Shown: positions 37,041 to 46,730, counted from the first letter of the stretch. The stretch is 64,000 bases of DNA from Rhizobium etli 8C-3 (GCF_001908375.1 NZ_CP017244.1:558001-622000), one strand, 5' to 3'. Numbers and translations: made by a program. Notes: generated by a model not told the origin, from the sequence alone.

Positions 37041-38071
37041 CGGCGGGTTCGCAGGCCCTTCGCAGACCAACGCCGTGGCTGTTGCCGACTGCCGTACTGC
37101 TTGTCTTCCTGTCCTTCGCAGCCGCGGTTTTTCTCGGTGTAGTGGACATTCCCGCGTCGGACATCGCTGCGGTCCTTACCGGAGATGGCTCACCGGAAGC
37201 CCGCTCCATCATCCTCGATATCCGCCTGCCGCGGATCGCCACAGGCATCCTTGCCGGAATTCAGTTCGCTGTTGCGGGATTTTTGCTGCAGACCATCACG
37301 CGAAACCCTCTCGCCGACCCATCATTAATGGGGGTGTCGCAAGGGGCGACCTTGACGGTGACGGTCTTCCTTCTTTTCACGGTCTACATTTTTAATCCCG
37401 GCTCGAACACAGTGGCCGAACTACCGATCGCCTGGCTGCCAGCCGCCGCCATGGTGGGCGGCATGACTGCAGGCGGCCTCATCTATCTGCTTGCCTTCAA
37501 GCTCGACCTCAGCCCACTTCGGATCACGCTCTGCGGAATTGCGATTGGCGCCGTGCTCCATGCTCTTGCCATCGGCCTTATAGCAGGTTGGGGGTCGGCT
37601 CGTATCGAGATCATTCTCGAGTGGCTCTCGGGAAGCCTTTACGCGCGCACCTGGGAGCATGCGCTCTTCCTTCTGCCGTTCACGATGGCAGGCCTGGTCG
37701 TCCTGCCCCTTATCTACCGTCCGTTGGTCCTGTTGCAGTTCGACGCGCCTGTCGCCCGTTCGTTCGGAGTGTCATATCGCAAACAGTTTTCCGTCGCGCT
37801 ATTGGTGTCCTGCGCCCTTGCTGCGAGCGCCGTCGGCGCGGTCGGGCCGATCGTCTTCGTCGGGCTGATCGTTCCGCATCTGGCTCGCTTCCTGGCCAGA
37901 CGTCATTTCCCGATCGTACTTCCTTTGACCGTTGTGCTTGGTGCGGTCATCGTCACCCTGTGCGATCTCATCGGCCGTCTTGTCGGTCGCGCCGAGGAGG
38001 TTCCGATCGGCGTGGTCACAGCAATCGTCGGTGTGCCGGTCCTGCTCGCCCTTCTACGCAATGCCCCTTGA
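37037..38071 (+). CDS. FecCD-family iron-siderophore permease
   Basis: A 344-residue permease partner. Motifs mirror those of the first permease: ILDIRLPRIATGILAGIQFA, FLLQTITRNPLADPSLMGVS and FVGLIVPHLARFLARRHF. The start is MTAGSQALR at 37037 because it overlaps the preceding stop; a longer in-frame start at 36365 would run through most of the previous gene. Confidence 0.9.
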   Translation: MTAGSQALRRPTPWLLPTAVLLVFLSFAAAVFLGVVDIPASDIAAVLTGDGSPEARSIILDIRLPRIATGILAGIQFAVAGFLLQTITRNPLADPSLMGVSQGATLTVTVFLLFTVYIFNPGSNTVAELPIAWLPAAAMVGGMTAGGLIYLLAFKLDLSPLRITLCGIAIGAVLHALAIGLIAGWGSARIEIILEWLSGSLYARTWEHALFLLPFTMAGLVVLPLIYRPLVLLQFDAPVARSFGVSYRKQFSVALLVSCALAASAVGAVGPIVFVGLIVPHLARFLARRHFPIVLPLTVVLGAVIVTLCDLIGRLVGRAEEVPIGVVTAIVGVPVLLALLRNAP

Positions 38072-38079
38072 GATCGCCC

Positions 38080-38877
38080 ATGCCTTTGAGTTGCTCGCAG
38101 TTGTCGGTTTTTTACGGTCGTCGCAAGGCGCTCGACAGCTTTCGGCTTTCCTTGAAAAAGGGTGAAATCCGCGCTCTCATCGGCCCGAACGGATCGGGCA
38201 AGAGCACTGCCCTGCAAGCGATGGCCGGCCTGATCGCTCCCGCCGAAGGCCACGCCGCAATCGAAGACGTTCCCGTGGCGTCCATGTCGCGACGGACCAT
38301 TGCCAGGAAACTTGCCTTCCTGCCGCAGCAGCCCTCAGCCCCTGACGAGATGACGATCGCGCAGCTGGTGCGGCAGGGCCGTTTCCCGCATGTCGGTCTG
38401 TTCCGCAGCTATAGCCGCAAGGATGAAGCGGCTATCGAGTGGGCGCTCGAAAGCACAGGCCTGACCAGCTTGGCCCATAGAACGCTTCAGCAACTCTCCG
38501 GCGGTGAACGGCAACGCGCCTGGATATCGGCGGCGCTGGCACAGGAGGCGGGCATTCTTTTGCTCGACGAGCCGACATCGTTTCTCGACATCGGCTATCA
38601 GGTCGAGGTACTCGACCTCGTGCACCGCCTAAGCCGGGAGAGGGGCGTGACGATCGTCATGGCGATCCACGACATCAATCAGGCGATCGCCGTCAGCGAC
38701 GGCATCTCGCTGCTGGAGAAAGGTGAGCTGCGTTTCGACGGCGAGCCGAAGGCGCTTGCCCAAAGCGGTCTCATCGAAAAGACATTTCGGGTTAAAGGGC
38801 GGTTTGTCGAGGTTGCTCCGGACAAGCCGCCGCATTTCGACGTCGAGCTCACACGGCTACTCCGCCCCGACGCTTGA
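38080..38877 (+). CDS. iron-siderophore ABC transporter ATP-binding protein
   Basis: A 265-residue ATPase of the FepC/FecE type: Walker A GPNGSGKST, Q-loop LPQQPSAPDEM, signature LSGGERQRAW, Walker B ILLLDEPTSFLD and H-loop MAIHDINQAI. It energises the two FecCD permeases. It starts 9 bp after their stop (MPLSCSQLSV). Its last 29 bp overlap a truncated minus-strand reading frame (38849-39046). Confidence 0.92.
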   Translation: MPLSCSQLSVFYGRRKALDSFRLSLKKGEIRALIGPNGSGKSTALQAMAGLIAPAEGHAAIEDVPVASMSRRTIARKLAFLPQQPSAPDEMTIAQLVRQGRFPHVGLFRSYSRKDEAAIEWALESTGLTSLAHRTLQQLSGGERQRAWISAALAQEAGILLLDEPTSFLDIGYQVEVLDLVHRLSRERGVTIVMAIHDINQAIAVSDGISLLEKGELRFDGEPKALAQSGLIEKTFRVKGRFVEVAPDKPPHFDVELTRLLRPDA

Positions 38878-39046
38878 GAAGACGGAAGACGATCTTGGTC
38901 TGGGTGTAGTAATCCAGCGCATCGGCGAAATCCGGCGTCCAGCCGTCCTCAACGAAAGGAATGAAGCTGTCATATTTAAGCTTCCTGCCGGAAACTTCGA
39001 AGCCCGCCTTCGCCGCACGGTTGTTTGGGATCTTCTCGTTGTTGTC
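38849..39046 (-). pseudogene. truncated coding remnant, family not recognised
   Basis: A minus-strand frame of 65 codons has protein-like composition (RKLKYDSFIPFVEDGWTPDF, ADALDYYTQTKIVFRLLKRR) but begins right after a TAA and has no start codon. It looks like the 3' end of a gene whose 5' part is gone. The identity is unknown. Its end overlaps the ATPase gene, consistent with a deletion junction beside the iron operon. Confidence 0.4.
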
Positions 39047-39070
39047 TTACGCGCGGTTGAATTTTGCTGA

Positions 39071-39313
39071 CTACCGCATCGACATCAAGTTCGTGATCAG
39101 ACCTGCTTTGATGACGAGCACGGGCCGATTGGTTTGCGGATGACCTATGTCCCTCAGCTGATCGGGCGTCAAGTCTGCCAGTGCCGCTCGTCGAGCGACG
39201 GTCCGCCGCCACTGCTGCAAGGCAGCGGTTATCGTTGCTGCGCACGTCGGGGTGGCTCCGAACCACTGTGTTTGCGGCGCGCTGCCGCCAGCGCGAGTTT
39301 CTGTATGAGCCAT
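39071..39313 (-). CDS. DUF1127 small protein
   Basis: An 80-residue protein with the arginine-rich DUF1127 segment: ITAALQQWRRTVARRAALAD followed by LTPDQLRDIGHPQTN. In alphaproteobacteria such proteins bind RNA or regulators and affect phosphate and stress responses. The start MAHTETRAGG at 39313 is preceded by GGGAGAG. The C-terminal extension RPVLVIKAGLITNLMSMR is longer than usual for the family. Confidence 0.8.
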   Translation of the reverse strand: MAHTETRAGGSAPQTQWFGATPTCAATITAALQQWRRTVARRAALADLTPDQLRDIGHPQTNRPVLVIKAGLITNLMSMR

Positions 39314-39487
39314 CTTCACTCTCCCATTTTGAGGTTTGCAGGCGGGAGTGTGCCACGCGGGTGTTTTCGGGTTGTTCGGCTGTGCGTGAAGAAGGAGCAA
39401 AAGTTCGACAAGCCGCCGCTAAATCGACGTTAAATCTATCTGCCGAAATGCTATTCTGCGGCAGCGGTCAGAATCTGGAGACGATCC

Positions 39488-41500
39488 GTGCGCATCAGGT
39501 TGCTAGGTGGCCTCGAAGTTACTTCTCCGGAACTCCGGAAAGTCCGCTTCACCACGCGCAAGACTTCGCTCCTTTTTGCTGCCTTGGTCCTCGGAGGCCG
39601 CCGCGGCTATCGTCGGGAGCAGCTTTCCGAAGCTTTTTGGCCGGGACGAAGCAATGGGCAGGCCCGCAATAGTTTGCGGCAGGCGCTGGTCGACATCAGG
39701 CGGTCGTTCCCGGCTGGCAAGAATGCCACAGTCTACATCGATGGGGACCAGGAGACCGTCGCGCTGGTGACTGGACCGGATGACGTGGACATTTCGATCT
39801 TCGACCTGAAACTGGACGGCGGCCGGTCCACTGATCTCGCGTTTGCTGCGGATCTCTACCGCGGTGAGGTGCTTGCTGGCGACACCATCCCGGACGGATT
39901 GGATGAATGGTTCAGGCCTCATCAGAGTAAATATCAACGCAAGGCGCAGCAGCTGGTGGAGCGGCTGAGCCTGGCGCTCTCTGGACCCGGCTCTTCAGAA
40001 GAAACAGCCTGCGAAGGGCTCGCGGAAAGGCTGCTTGCTTCGGACCCAACTATGGAGGCAGCCCATCGAGCATTGATGCGGATCCACGCTCTGAGGGGGC
40101 ACGACAACGCGGTCTTGCGCCAGTTCGAGTCCTGTCGAGCTCTCTTGAAGAAGCATCTGCGCGCGGAGCCCGAGGCACAGACGGCCTTCCTGGCGGCTTC
40201 GCTGCGATCGCGGGAGGAGACCGAATATCAGCGGAGCGCACCGGGCCTTGACCTCGTGTCGCAGCCGCAGGCCCCTTCAGTCCCAACGAAACATTACGAT
40301 CGGGCATCGGTTGCGGTGTTGCCATTTCAGAATCTAAGCGGCGACACGGAGCAGGATTATTTTGCCGACGGCATAGTGGAGGACATCATCATCGCCCTGG
40401 CTCACTTCCGTCACCTGTACGTGATCGCTCGGAATTCGAGCTTTGCCTACAAGGGTCATGCCGTAGACATAAAGCAGATCGGACGTGAATTGGACGTACG
40501 CTATGTGGTCGAGGGAAGCGTGCGCCGGACGGGCGACCGCCTGCGCATCGCCGGGCAGCTCATCGACACTTCGACCGGTGCCCATCTCTGGGCAGATCGT
40601 TTTGACGGAACTCTGGCGGATGTATTCGATCTTCAAGATCAGGTCGCCTCAAGCATCGTGGGCGCGATAACACCGAAAGTGGAGGAGGCTGAGATCGAGC
40701 GCGCCAAACGCAAGCCGACAGAGAGCCTCGACGCTTACGACTACTATCTGCGCGGGCTGGCGGCCTTTGACCGGACGATCACCGTTAGATCCACCATCGA
40801 CGATGCCTTGGGGCTGTTCATGAAGGCGATCGACCGTGACCCGGAGTTTGCCATGGCCCATGCTCGGGCGGCACGGTGTTACGCGACCCGAAAAAGCAAC
40901 GGTTGGATGATCGACCGTGCGCAGGAGATCGCCGAAGCTACCCGACTGGCCAGGAAGGCGGTCGAGCTTGGAAGGGACGATGCGATTGCGCTCTCCTACG
41001 GCGGATACGTCCTCGGCTACGTTGGTGGTGACCTCGATGACAGTGCGGCTTGCATCGATCGCGCGCTTGCTCTCAACCCGAATCTGGCCGCTGCTTTGGG
41101 CGTCAGCAGCTGGGTGAAAACTTGCTTGGGCGAGCCGGACAAGGCCGTCGAACACGCCGCGCTTGCCATGCGCCTGAGCCCATTTGATCCGCGCCTGTTT
41201 GCTTGGCAGTTCAACACCGGGCTCGCTCATTTTTGTGCTGGCCGCTACGATGACGCAGTCGCCTGGGCGGGCAAGTCTTTACGCCACCAGCCGAACTACC
41301 CGAGTGCGATGCGTGTCGTGGCGGCCGGTCATGCCCTGGCGGGGCGGTTTGCGGAAGCCCGGGAAATGATCGCTCGCCTATGCGACTTCGACCCTGCGCT
41401 GCGCCTTTCAAATCTTGCCGATATACTCCCACCGTTCCGGCGACCGGACGATCGTACTCGGTATATGGAGGCTCTTCGGAAAGCGGGACTGCCGGAGTAA
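39488..41500 (+). CDS. SARP/BTAD-type regulator with TolB-like and TPR domains
   Basis: A 670-residue multi-domain protein. Residues 1-95 are a winged helix (MRIRLLGGLEV, GYRREQLSEAFWPGRSNGQA, RNSLRQALVDIRRSF); about 100-240 form a BTAD-like helical domain (DEWFRPHQSKYQRKAQQLVE). The stretch SVAVLPFQNLSGDTEQDYFA with GRELDVRYVVEGSVRRTGDR (about 280-370) is the TolB/FlgO-like domain usual in cyclase-associated regulators; the rest is TPR repeats. No kinase or cyclase residues are present. It is a predicted cytoplasmic transcription activator; targets are unknown. Confidence 0.82.
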   Translation: MRIRLLGGLEVTSPELRKVRFTTRKTSLLFAALVLGGRRGYRREQLSEAFWPGRSNGQARNSLRQALVDIRRSFPAGKNATVYIDGDQETVALVTGPDDVDISIFDLKLDGGRSTDLAFAADLYRGEVLAGDTIPDGLDEWFRPHQSKYQRKAQQLVERLSLALSGPGSSEETACEGLAERLLASDPTMEAAHRALMRIHALRGHDNAVLRQFESCRALLKKHLRAEPEAQTAFLAASLRSREETEYQRSAPGLDLVSQPQAPSVPTKHYDRASVAVLPFQNLSGDTEQDYFADGIVEDIIIALAHFRHLYVIARNSSFAYKGHAVDIKQIGRELDVRYVVEGSVRRTGDRLRIAGQLIDTSTGAHLWADRFDGTLADVFDLQDQVASSIVGAITPKVEEAEIERAKRKPTESLDAYDYYLRGLAAFDRTITVRSTIDDALGLFMKAIDRDPEFAMAHARAARCYATRKSNGWMIDRAQEIAEATRLARKAVELGRDDAIALSYGGYVLGYVGGDLDDSAACIDRALALNPNLAAALGVSSWVKTCLGEPDKAVEHAALAMRLSPFDPRLFAWQFNTGLAHFCAGRYDDAVAWAGKSLRHQPNYPSAMRVVAAGHALAGRFAEAREMIARLCDFDPALRLSNLADILPPFRRPDDRTRYMEALRKAGLPE

Positions 41501-41790
41501 CGCCGATCTGTGTAAAGCTGGTCGGACGTAGAAGGCGCGGCGCTTTCAGGCACCATCTCTTTAGGCTTGATTGTCTGGCAGGCAAGGTCGCGGTTGAGAA
41601 CACAGCGGGGTAAGGGGCAGTTGAGGGCCAGCTCGTCCGCATCGATCCTTGTTATGAAGTTGTGTTGCAGCTCGTGAAACAGACACTCTTTAAGCTGAAT
41701 GCTCCTCTCACCTCTCCTTTAGCAGACGGCGACAACCTATATCAGCGTTTAATTAACTTTGCAGTATTCGTGCCTCGATAGGAGACATGT

Positions 41791-42714
41791 ATGAACCAGA
41801 ACCCATATGAGCTTTTGGGCGTGAAGCCGGATGCGGACCAAAAGGAAATTCAAAGCGCTTTCCGCAAGCTCGCCAAGAAGTTCCATCCCGACCTCAATCC
41901 GGGTGACAAGCGCGCCGAGACGCGGTTCAAGGATATTTCCGCGGCCTACGAACTTCTGAGCGATGAGGACAAGCGTGCCCGCTTCGATCGCGGCGAGATC
42001 GATATGACAGGCGCCGAGCAGGCGCCGCGCAACTATTATCGCGACTACGCCTCGGCGAGCGGCCCTGGCGGCCCCTACCATAATGCCTCCGGCTTCGCCG
42101 ATTTCGGCGACGCCGACGATCCTTTTGCAAGTTTCTTTTCGCGCCGCAGAGGTGGCGCGCAATTCCGCGCCAAGGGCATGGATCGGCAGTTCTCTATGGA
42201 GGTCGACTTCCTCGATGCGGTCAACGGCGCCAAAAAGCAGGTCAGGTTGCCCGATGGCCCGCCCCTCGATGTGCAGATTCCGCCAGGCACCCGAGACGGA
42301 CAGATGTTGCGACTGCGCGGCAAGGGCGAGCCGGGAATTGGCGGCGGACCGGCGGGCGATGCGCTGATCGATATCCGTGTCCGCCCGCATCGTTTTTTCA
42401 CTCGTGATGGTGACGATATTCGCCTGGAACTGCCGGTCTCCCTCAGCGAAGCTGTGCTCGGCGGCAAGGTCCGCGTGCCGACACCCTCGGGTCCCGTCAA
42501 TCTGACGCTGCCGCCGCATTCGAATACAGGCAAGGTGTTGCGACTGAAGGGCAAAGGCGTTGTAAGGCGCGGCGGTGAACAAGGCGATGTCTATGTCACT
42601 CTCAAGATCGTCCTGCCCGACAAGCCGGATGATCGGTTGACCGCATTAGTCAAGGATTGGGCCACAACGAGCGCGCAGGATCCAAGAAGGAGCATGGAGT
42701 CTGAGCATGGATGA
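41791..42714 (+). CDS. cbpA: DnaJ-class co-chaperone CbpA
   Basis: A 307-residue type II J-protein. The N-terminal J domain has H32-P33-D34, then a Gly/Phe-rich linker (FADFGDADDPFASFFSRR) and two C-terminal beta domains (VQIPPGTRDGQMLRLRGKG, LTLPPHSNTGKVLRLKGKG). There is no zinc-finger region. It stimulates DnaK ATPase activity and binds unfolded clients. It overlaps the cbpM-like gene by 8 bp. Confidence 0.93.
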   Translation: MNQNPYELLGVKPDADQKEIQSAFRKLAKKFHPDLNPGDKRAETRFKDISAAYELLSDEDKRARFDRGEIDMTGAEQAPRNYYRDYASASGPGGPYHNASGFADFGDADDPFASFFSRRRGGAQFRAKGMDRQFSMEVDFLDAVNGAKKQVRLPDGPPLDVQIPPGTRDGQMLRLRGKGEPGIGGGPAGDALIDIRVRPHRFFTRDGDDIRLELPVSLSEAVLGGKVRVPTPSGPVNLTLPPHSNTGKVLRLKGKGVVRRGGEQGDVYVTLKIVLPDKPDDRLTALVKDWATTSAQDPRRSMESEHG

Positions 42715-43036
42715 TGTTGAATTCCGGCGTTTCCTGAGGATCGACGTCACCGAGTTGAATTTTTGGATCGAGGAGGGATGGCTGGTGCCTGATGCCGTGG
42801 AGGAACGGCTGCAGTTCCACGACAGCGACGTCGCCCGCGCGCAATTGATCCTCGATCTTAGCCGGAAGATGGGACTCAACGAGGCCGGCGTCGATGTCGT
42901 TATGGACCTGGTAGACCAGCTTCACGGGCTGCGCGGAACCATGCGCCGGCTATTGACCGCGATCAGTCAACAGGAGCAGGAGGTGCAGCAACGGCTGCTG
43001 AGCGCTCTCGCCGATCTCGAACGCTATCGCGACTAG
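42707..43036 (+). CDS. cbpM: chaperone modulator CbpM
   Basis: A 109-residue MerR-like helical protein: FRRFLRIDVTELNFWIEEGW with LVPDAVEERLQFHDSDVARA. CbpM binds the J domain of CbpA and inhibits it. The C-terminal half (LRGTMRRLLTAISQQEQEVQ) is a probable coiled helix. The overlap with cbpA supports a co-translated pair. Confidence 0.88.
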   Translation: MDDVEFRRFLRIDVTELNFWIEEGWLVPDAVEERLQFHDSDVARAQLILDLSRKMGLNEAGVDVVMDLVDQLHGLRGTMRRLLTAISQQEQEVQQRLLSALADLERYRD

Positions 43037-43243
43037 GCCGCTGCCGCAATAGCACGGTTCATGTCGCCTCCGTTAGTTCCACGCTTGCGCTCGAAGGCAA
43101 TTTCAGGCTCGCCGAAGAGATGGCAGCCGGTGGTAAAAAGCTTGGCCTGAGAGACAACCTGCGGCCGGCAGTTCAGATATTCACCCATTCGCAGACTGTT
43201 CGGTCCTGCTGCACCGGTGAAAGTTACATCGTCTATTTCAACT

Positions 43244-43675
43244 TCAGAACCAGACGTCAGCAACCGTGCGTCCATCAAGCGGCAGGTCATGAAAGCTGTG
43301 GAGGCCGTCAAAGCGGCGCAGTGGAACTTCCGCCACCTGCTGCGGATCAGCAAGGCGAAGATTGACAGCTATTCTTGTTCGGCCGTCGTCGTTTGGCCTC
43401 AAGCTGCGCCAGCTGATAAGGTTGCCGCAGAGTTTGCAGAAATTGAATGAGATCCTGCGAGAACCGCAAATATACGCTGCCATAGCATTGCCTGGGTCTT
43501 CCACGGCGACTTCACGACCATCATATCCGTAGGTCCAGAGCACTCCATAGCGGCGGCAGACCGTGCAATTGCAGATCGTGGCATCGGGTATGTCCCCTCG
43601 GTACTCCCAACGCACAGCGCCGCAATGACAGGTGCCGCGCGTTATCTTAGGTCCGAATCGTACCGGCCGTCCCAT
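43244..43675 (-). CDS. GFA-family glutathione-dependent formaldehyde-activating enzyme-like protein
   Basis: A 143-residue member of the GFA fold. All zinc-binding cysteine pairs are present: GTCHCGAVRWEY, ICNCTVCRRYGVLWTY and FCKLCGNLISWR. Gfa accelerates formation of S-hydroxymethylglutathione; most relatives have other uncharacterised roles, so function is family-level only. The start MGRPVRFGP at 43675 was chosen at the first Met before the fold. It is not next to the frmA gene. Confidence 0.8.
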   Translation of the reverse strand: MGRPVRFGPKITRGTCHCGAVRWEYRGDIPDATICNCTVCRRYGVLWTYGYDGREVAVEDPGNAMAAYICGSRRISFNFCKLCGNLISWRSLRPNDDGRTRIAVNLRLADPQQVAEVPLRRFDGLHSFHDLPLDGRTVADVWF

Positions 43676-44319
43676 GGCGCGTTTCCATTTGCATGCGCAG
43701 CTATTCGCCCGCCAACTGATCGTGGCGCTAATCGCTGGAGAACCCCTTAGCGCCTCTTGGAGGTTCCAAGCTGAACAGCTCGCCCGAGTCTTTGCCCGCT
43801 CGGCGAACCCGAGTGCTTCATACCATTGCAACCCAGAGGAGCGCAAGCTTCGTGGCCTGCGTCGTCCATGACACCCAATGCCATGGCCAAATGCGGCCAT
43901 ATGCGGTGAACCCGTGGCTCGAACGGGGTCACCGTTGGCCCCGCAAACCTAGCGTGAAGCTCATTGCAGGAGTATTTCTTCGTATAAGGCCAGCTCCACC
44001 TTTAGCTCTCAGGGAGGAATCAGACCTCAAAGCTGCGGGTGCAGATCGGCCGTTCCAACTCTGGATCTCTAACTCGTGGATGGCAGGAAACTCGTTGCCA
44101 AATGAGAATTCCTCCATCTTGTGTGATTCCTGCGAACATGGAGGTCGGTTGGTCCAGGGTGTTCCTTGGCCGACGTTCGAGCCGCTGACCCGAGGAGAAT
44201 TTCCGACCTGCCGGAACGCCTGTCAATCGACAGGCTCCAATAACAGCCTTCCGCCATGTGCGAGTTGGATGGCCGCGCACGGTTGCCGCTTTGAACTGTC
44301 GGGGGGGCCGCTGCCCAGG
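43676..44319. other. no recognised gene
   Basis: About 640 bp without a supportable gene. Frames on both strands are open but match no family. A plus frame runs through into the PAAR remnant; it may be the degraded 5' part of that gene. Confidence 0.35.
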
Positions 44320-44490
44320 CTCGCGTCAAGTTGTTTCGAAGACAAGGAGTTCAACATCTTTGGTCGTTCTGTCACCCTCAAAGACCATATGCATGTCTGC
44401 ACGATGATCGATCCCGGCCCGCGGCCGCATGTCGGTGGACCGGTTGTCTCGACCTCGCAGACTTTCGTCTGCGTTGACGGCGTGCCCTAG
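44320..44490 (+). pseudogene. PAAR-domain remnant
   Basis: The string LKDHMHVCTMIDPGPRPHVG followed by GPVVSTSQTFVCVDGVP-stop matches the first half of a PAAR domain (H-x-C-P-M...PHVGGP...T-V-x-x-x-G-x-P). It then stops, where a PAAR would continue with a second repeat. The only nearby in-frame ATG is at 44389. PAAR proteins tip type VI secretion spikes; no other T6SS gene is present. A short genuine protein cannot be excluded. Confidence 0.45.
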
Positions 44491-44682
44491 AGCTCGATTA
44501 CGCTAAACCCATCGCCAACCCGCGGCCCTCACGCCGCTTGACGGGACGGGAATCCTTCGTGTGCTCGACGCTTTAAAAGGACCGCATCATGTTCGAGAAC
44601 GTCCTGGAACATGATCGAGGTCGAAACGGCCGTGTCTTCCATCGAAGCTCAGTCATCGTTTCTCAAGCCGGACGAGGTTCTC

Positions 44683-45777
44683 ATGCGGCTGACCACAGCA
44701 TTTACAGCTTTTTTCTTTGTCGTGACTTCAACCGCACCCGTTTTCGCAGGTGAAGTCGGCCTGCAGGATATCCGCATCTTCTCGCATGAACGCGGCAGCG
44801 CACTTGCGGTGACGATCTGGTATCCATCGAAGGACGATGGCGAATCGGCACTGATCGGCGAGAACAGGATTTTTGAAGGCACGCCAGCCTTAAAGAACGC
44901 CTCTATCGAAACGGGCCGTTTTCCGTTGGTGATGCTTTCGCATGGGTCCGGTTCGCGGATGGAAGGTATGGCCTGGATCGCCAGGGTGCTGGCCGAGGCG
45001 GGGTTCATCGTGGCCGGCCCCAACCATCCCGGCACGACGAGCGGCGATTCCACGCCGGCTGCCACCTCGAAAATCTGGGAGCGCACCGAGGATATTTCGA
45101 CGATCATCACGGCACTCGTCAGCGATTCCCGATGGCAAGCATCGATTAACAAGGACCGTATCGGCGTTCTCGGTTTTTCGCTCGGCGGCAGCACGGCAAT
45201 CGAGCTTGCCGGCGCTCGCGCCGATCTCGATGCTTATGCGCGCTATTGCGACGACTATCCGACCATGATGGATTGCCGCTGGTTCGAAGGCGGGCGCGGC
45301 TTCGTCGACAACAACCAGGTCAGGGTCGAAAAATTCGATCTACGCAGCATCAACCGGGAGCGCTTCGAACAATCGAACCGAGATCCGCGCATCGCCTCTG
45401 CGGTGCTGGTCGATCCCGGCCTTGCGACAGCCTTCAGTCCTGAAAGCGTGGAAAACATCAATATCCCGCTGACCTTCATCAATCTCGGCAGCATCGGCAA
45501 AATTCCACTTGCGGTGCTTTCTGATCGATTGGCAAAACAGGTCCCGGATGCCACTTATGCGCAGGTCGACGATTCCGACCATTTCAGTTTCCTGCCCCTT
45601 TGCAAGCAAGGCGCAGCGAATTTCCTGAAGTCGGTAGGTGATCCCGATCCCATTTGCGAACAGGGTGCAAGAAGATCGCGCGCCGATATTCACGAAGAAC
45701 TCGCCATCCTGATAACCCAGGCCTTTGAACGGCACGCTGCTCAGATCGATGCGAAAACCCGCGATAGGAGAAAATAG
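44683..45777 (+). CDS. secreted alpha/beta hydrolase (dienelactone hydrolase / PAF-acetylhydrolase-like)
   Basis: A 364-residue exported hydrolase. Signal peptide MRLTTAFTAFFFVVTSTAPV ends near FAGEVG. The nucleophile elbow is G-F-S166-L-G-G, the oxyanion segment is LVMLSHGSGSRM, and the likely catalytic His is H300 in DDSDHFSFLP. This layout fits the predicted dienelactone-hydrolase family with PAF-acetylhydrolase similarity. The start at 44683 with GAGG upstream was chosen because it gives a proper signal peptide; an upstream Met at 44611 does not. Substrate unknown. Confidence 0.82.
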   Translation: MRLTTAFTAFFFVVTSTAPVFAGEVGLQDIRIFSHERGSALAVTIWYPSKDDGESALIGENRIFEGTPALKNASIETGRFPLVMLSHGSGSRMEGMAWIARVLAEAGFIVAGPNHPGTTSGDSTPAATSKIWERTEDISTIITALVSDSRWQASINKDRIGVLGFSLGGSTAIELAGARADLDAYARYCDDYPTMMDCRWFEGGRGFVDNNQVRVEKFDLRSINRERFEQSNRDPRIASAVLVDPGLATAFSPESVENINIPLTFINLGSIGKIPLAVLSDRLAKQVPDATYAQVDDSDHFSFLPLCKQGAANFLKSVGDPDPICEQGARRSRADIHEELAILITQAFERHAAQIDAKTRDRRK

Positions 45778-45913
45778 ATCCAATGGCACTGATGGTAACG
45801 CGCGGCGAGCACAGGCGCCAACATCTGACGCATGGCAACTTATAGCTCAGCACTACCAATCATGTTCAAAGGGCCATTATCGTGACCGAGCCGGAATTCT
45901 GGATGCGTTGCCT

Positions 45914-46153
45914 CTAAGCAATGTTCAGATCGGCGATTTCGCCATACATTGCAAGCAAGCGGGGCGACGTCATGTCGCCGGTCTCGTCATCGACCATCAC
46001 GGCATAGGCAGCGACCCCGATGAAGCGAGCAGCCATCGAGGCAGCAATTTTCTCAGCCGATGGAGCGTTTGAAGCCTGGCGCATCTCCCCTGGCACGAGA
46101 TTTCCGCGGTTCTTCTTGTAGGGCAGGACGATGAACTTCTCGGCGATTGACAT
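45914..46153 (-). CDS. conserved hypothetical protein
   Basis: A 79-residue protein. The start is MSIAEKFIVLPYKKNRGNL with AAAGGCAAAG upstream. It is protein-like throughout (EKIAASMAARFIGVAAYAVM, ETGDMTSPRLLAMYGEIADL) and resembles small rhizobial hypotheticals of unknown function. No membrane segment or known domain. It abuts the decayed ATPase gene. Confidence 0.6.
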   Translation of the reverse strand: MSIAEKFIVLPYKKNRGNLVPGEMRQASNAPSAEKIAASMAARFIGVAAYAVMVDDETGDMTSPRLLAMYGEIADLNIA

Positions 46154-46210
46154 GGCTTTGCCTTTCATTTTGTTCTTCAAATGTTCCTATTGGGGAAGCA
46201 AGTCAAGCGA

Positions 46211-46730
46211 TTCATTTAGCAATCTGCTCGATTTGTGCGACATCACGAATGCACGATCGCCTGGGTGTAGTACCAATCCTGCCGGCGGGATCAAGTTTTC
46301 CGTCCCAATGCTTCGGGATATCCCCCTGCAAGAACCGTAGTCACTAAGGCGTCCCCGATGACAGAGTCGCCGGTTTTGACTTCGTTTCGAAAGGCATCGA
46401 GAAGGAAGTTACCCTGCGCCGATCTGATTTCGCTTTGGGCAAGCGGAAGCAATCGAACGACGAGTCCGCCACCCGTGGCAGCATCATAAGATTAGCTGAT
46501 CCCGTAAGAGGGAAACGTCCGGGCCGTTGGTCGGTATCTACACTTTCCTTGATCGCCAAAAGCAATTCGGGAGCGCGCTGAACCTCGTCGATGACGGCGC
46601 GATCCATACCTCGTACAAAGCCCACAGGGTCCTGCTGAGCTGCTCCCAGGGTCGTTGCGTTATCAAGCGTGTAGTACGCCACGGGTGTCTATCGTTGACG
46701 CGCTGCTCAACGAGCCTTGGATAAATCGCC
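46211..46730 (-). pseudogene. AAA_14/DUF4143 ATPase pseudogene
   Basis: Fragments of a DUF4143-type AAA ATPase appear in order but in different frames. IYPRLVEQRVND is the N-terminus. AYYTLDNATTLGAAQQDPVG is followed by FVRGMDRAVIDEVQRAPELL and PGRFPLTGSANLMMLPRVAD. FLLDAFRNEVKTGDSVIGDA leads into TVLAGGYPEALGRK, and the last piece is RDVAQIEQI. The Walker A region is deleted and at least two frameshifts and several stops are present. Such ATPases are common on plasmids and near toxin-antitoxin or mobile regions. Confidence 0.8.
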
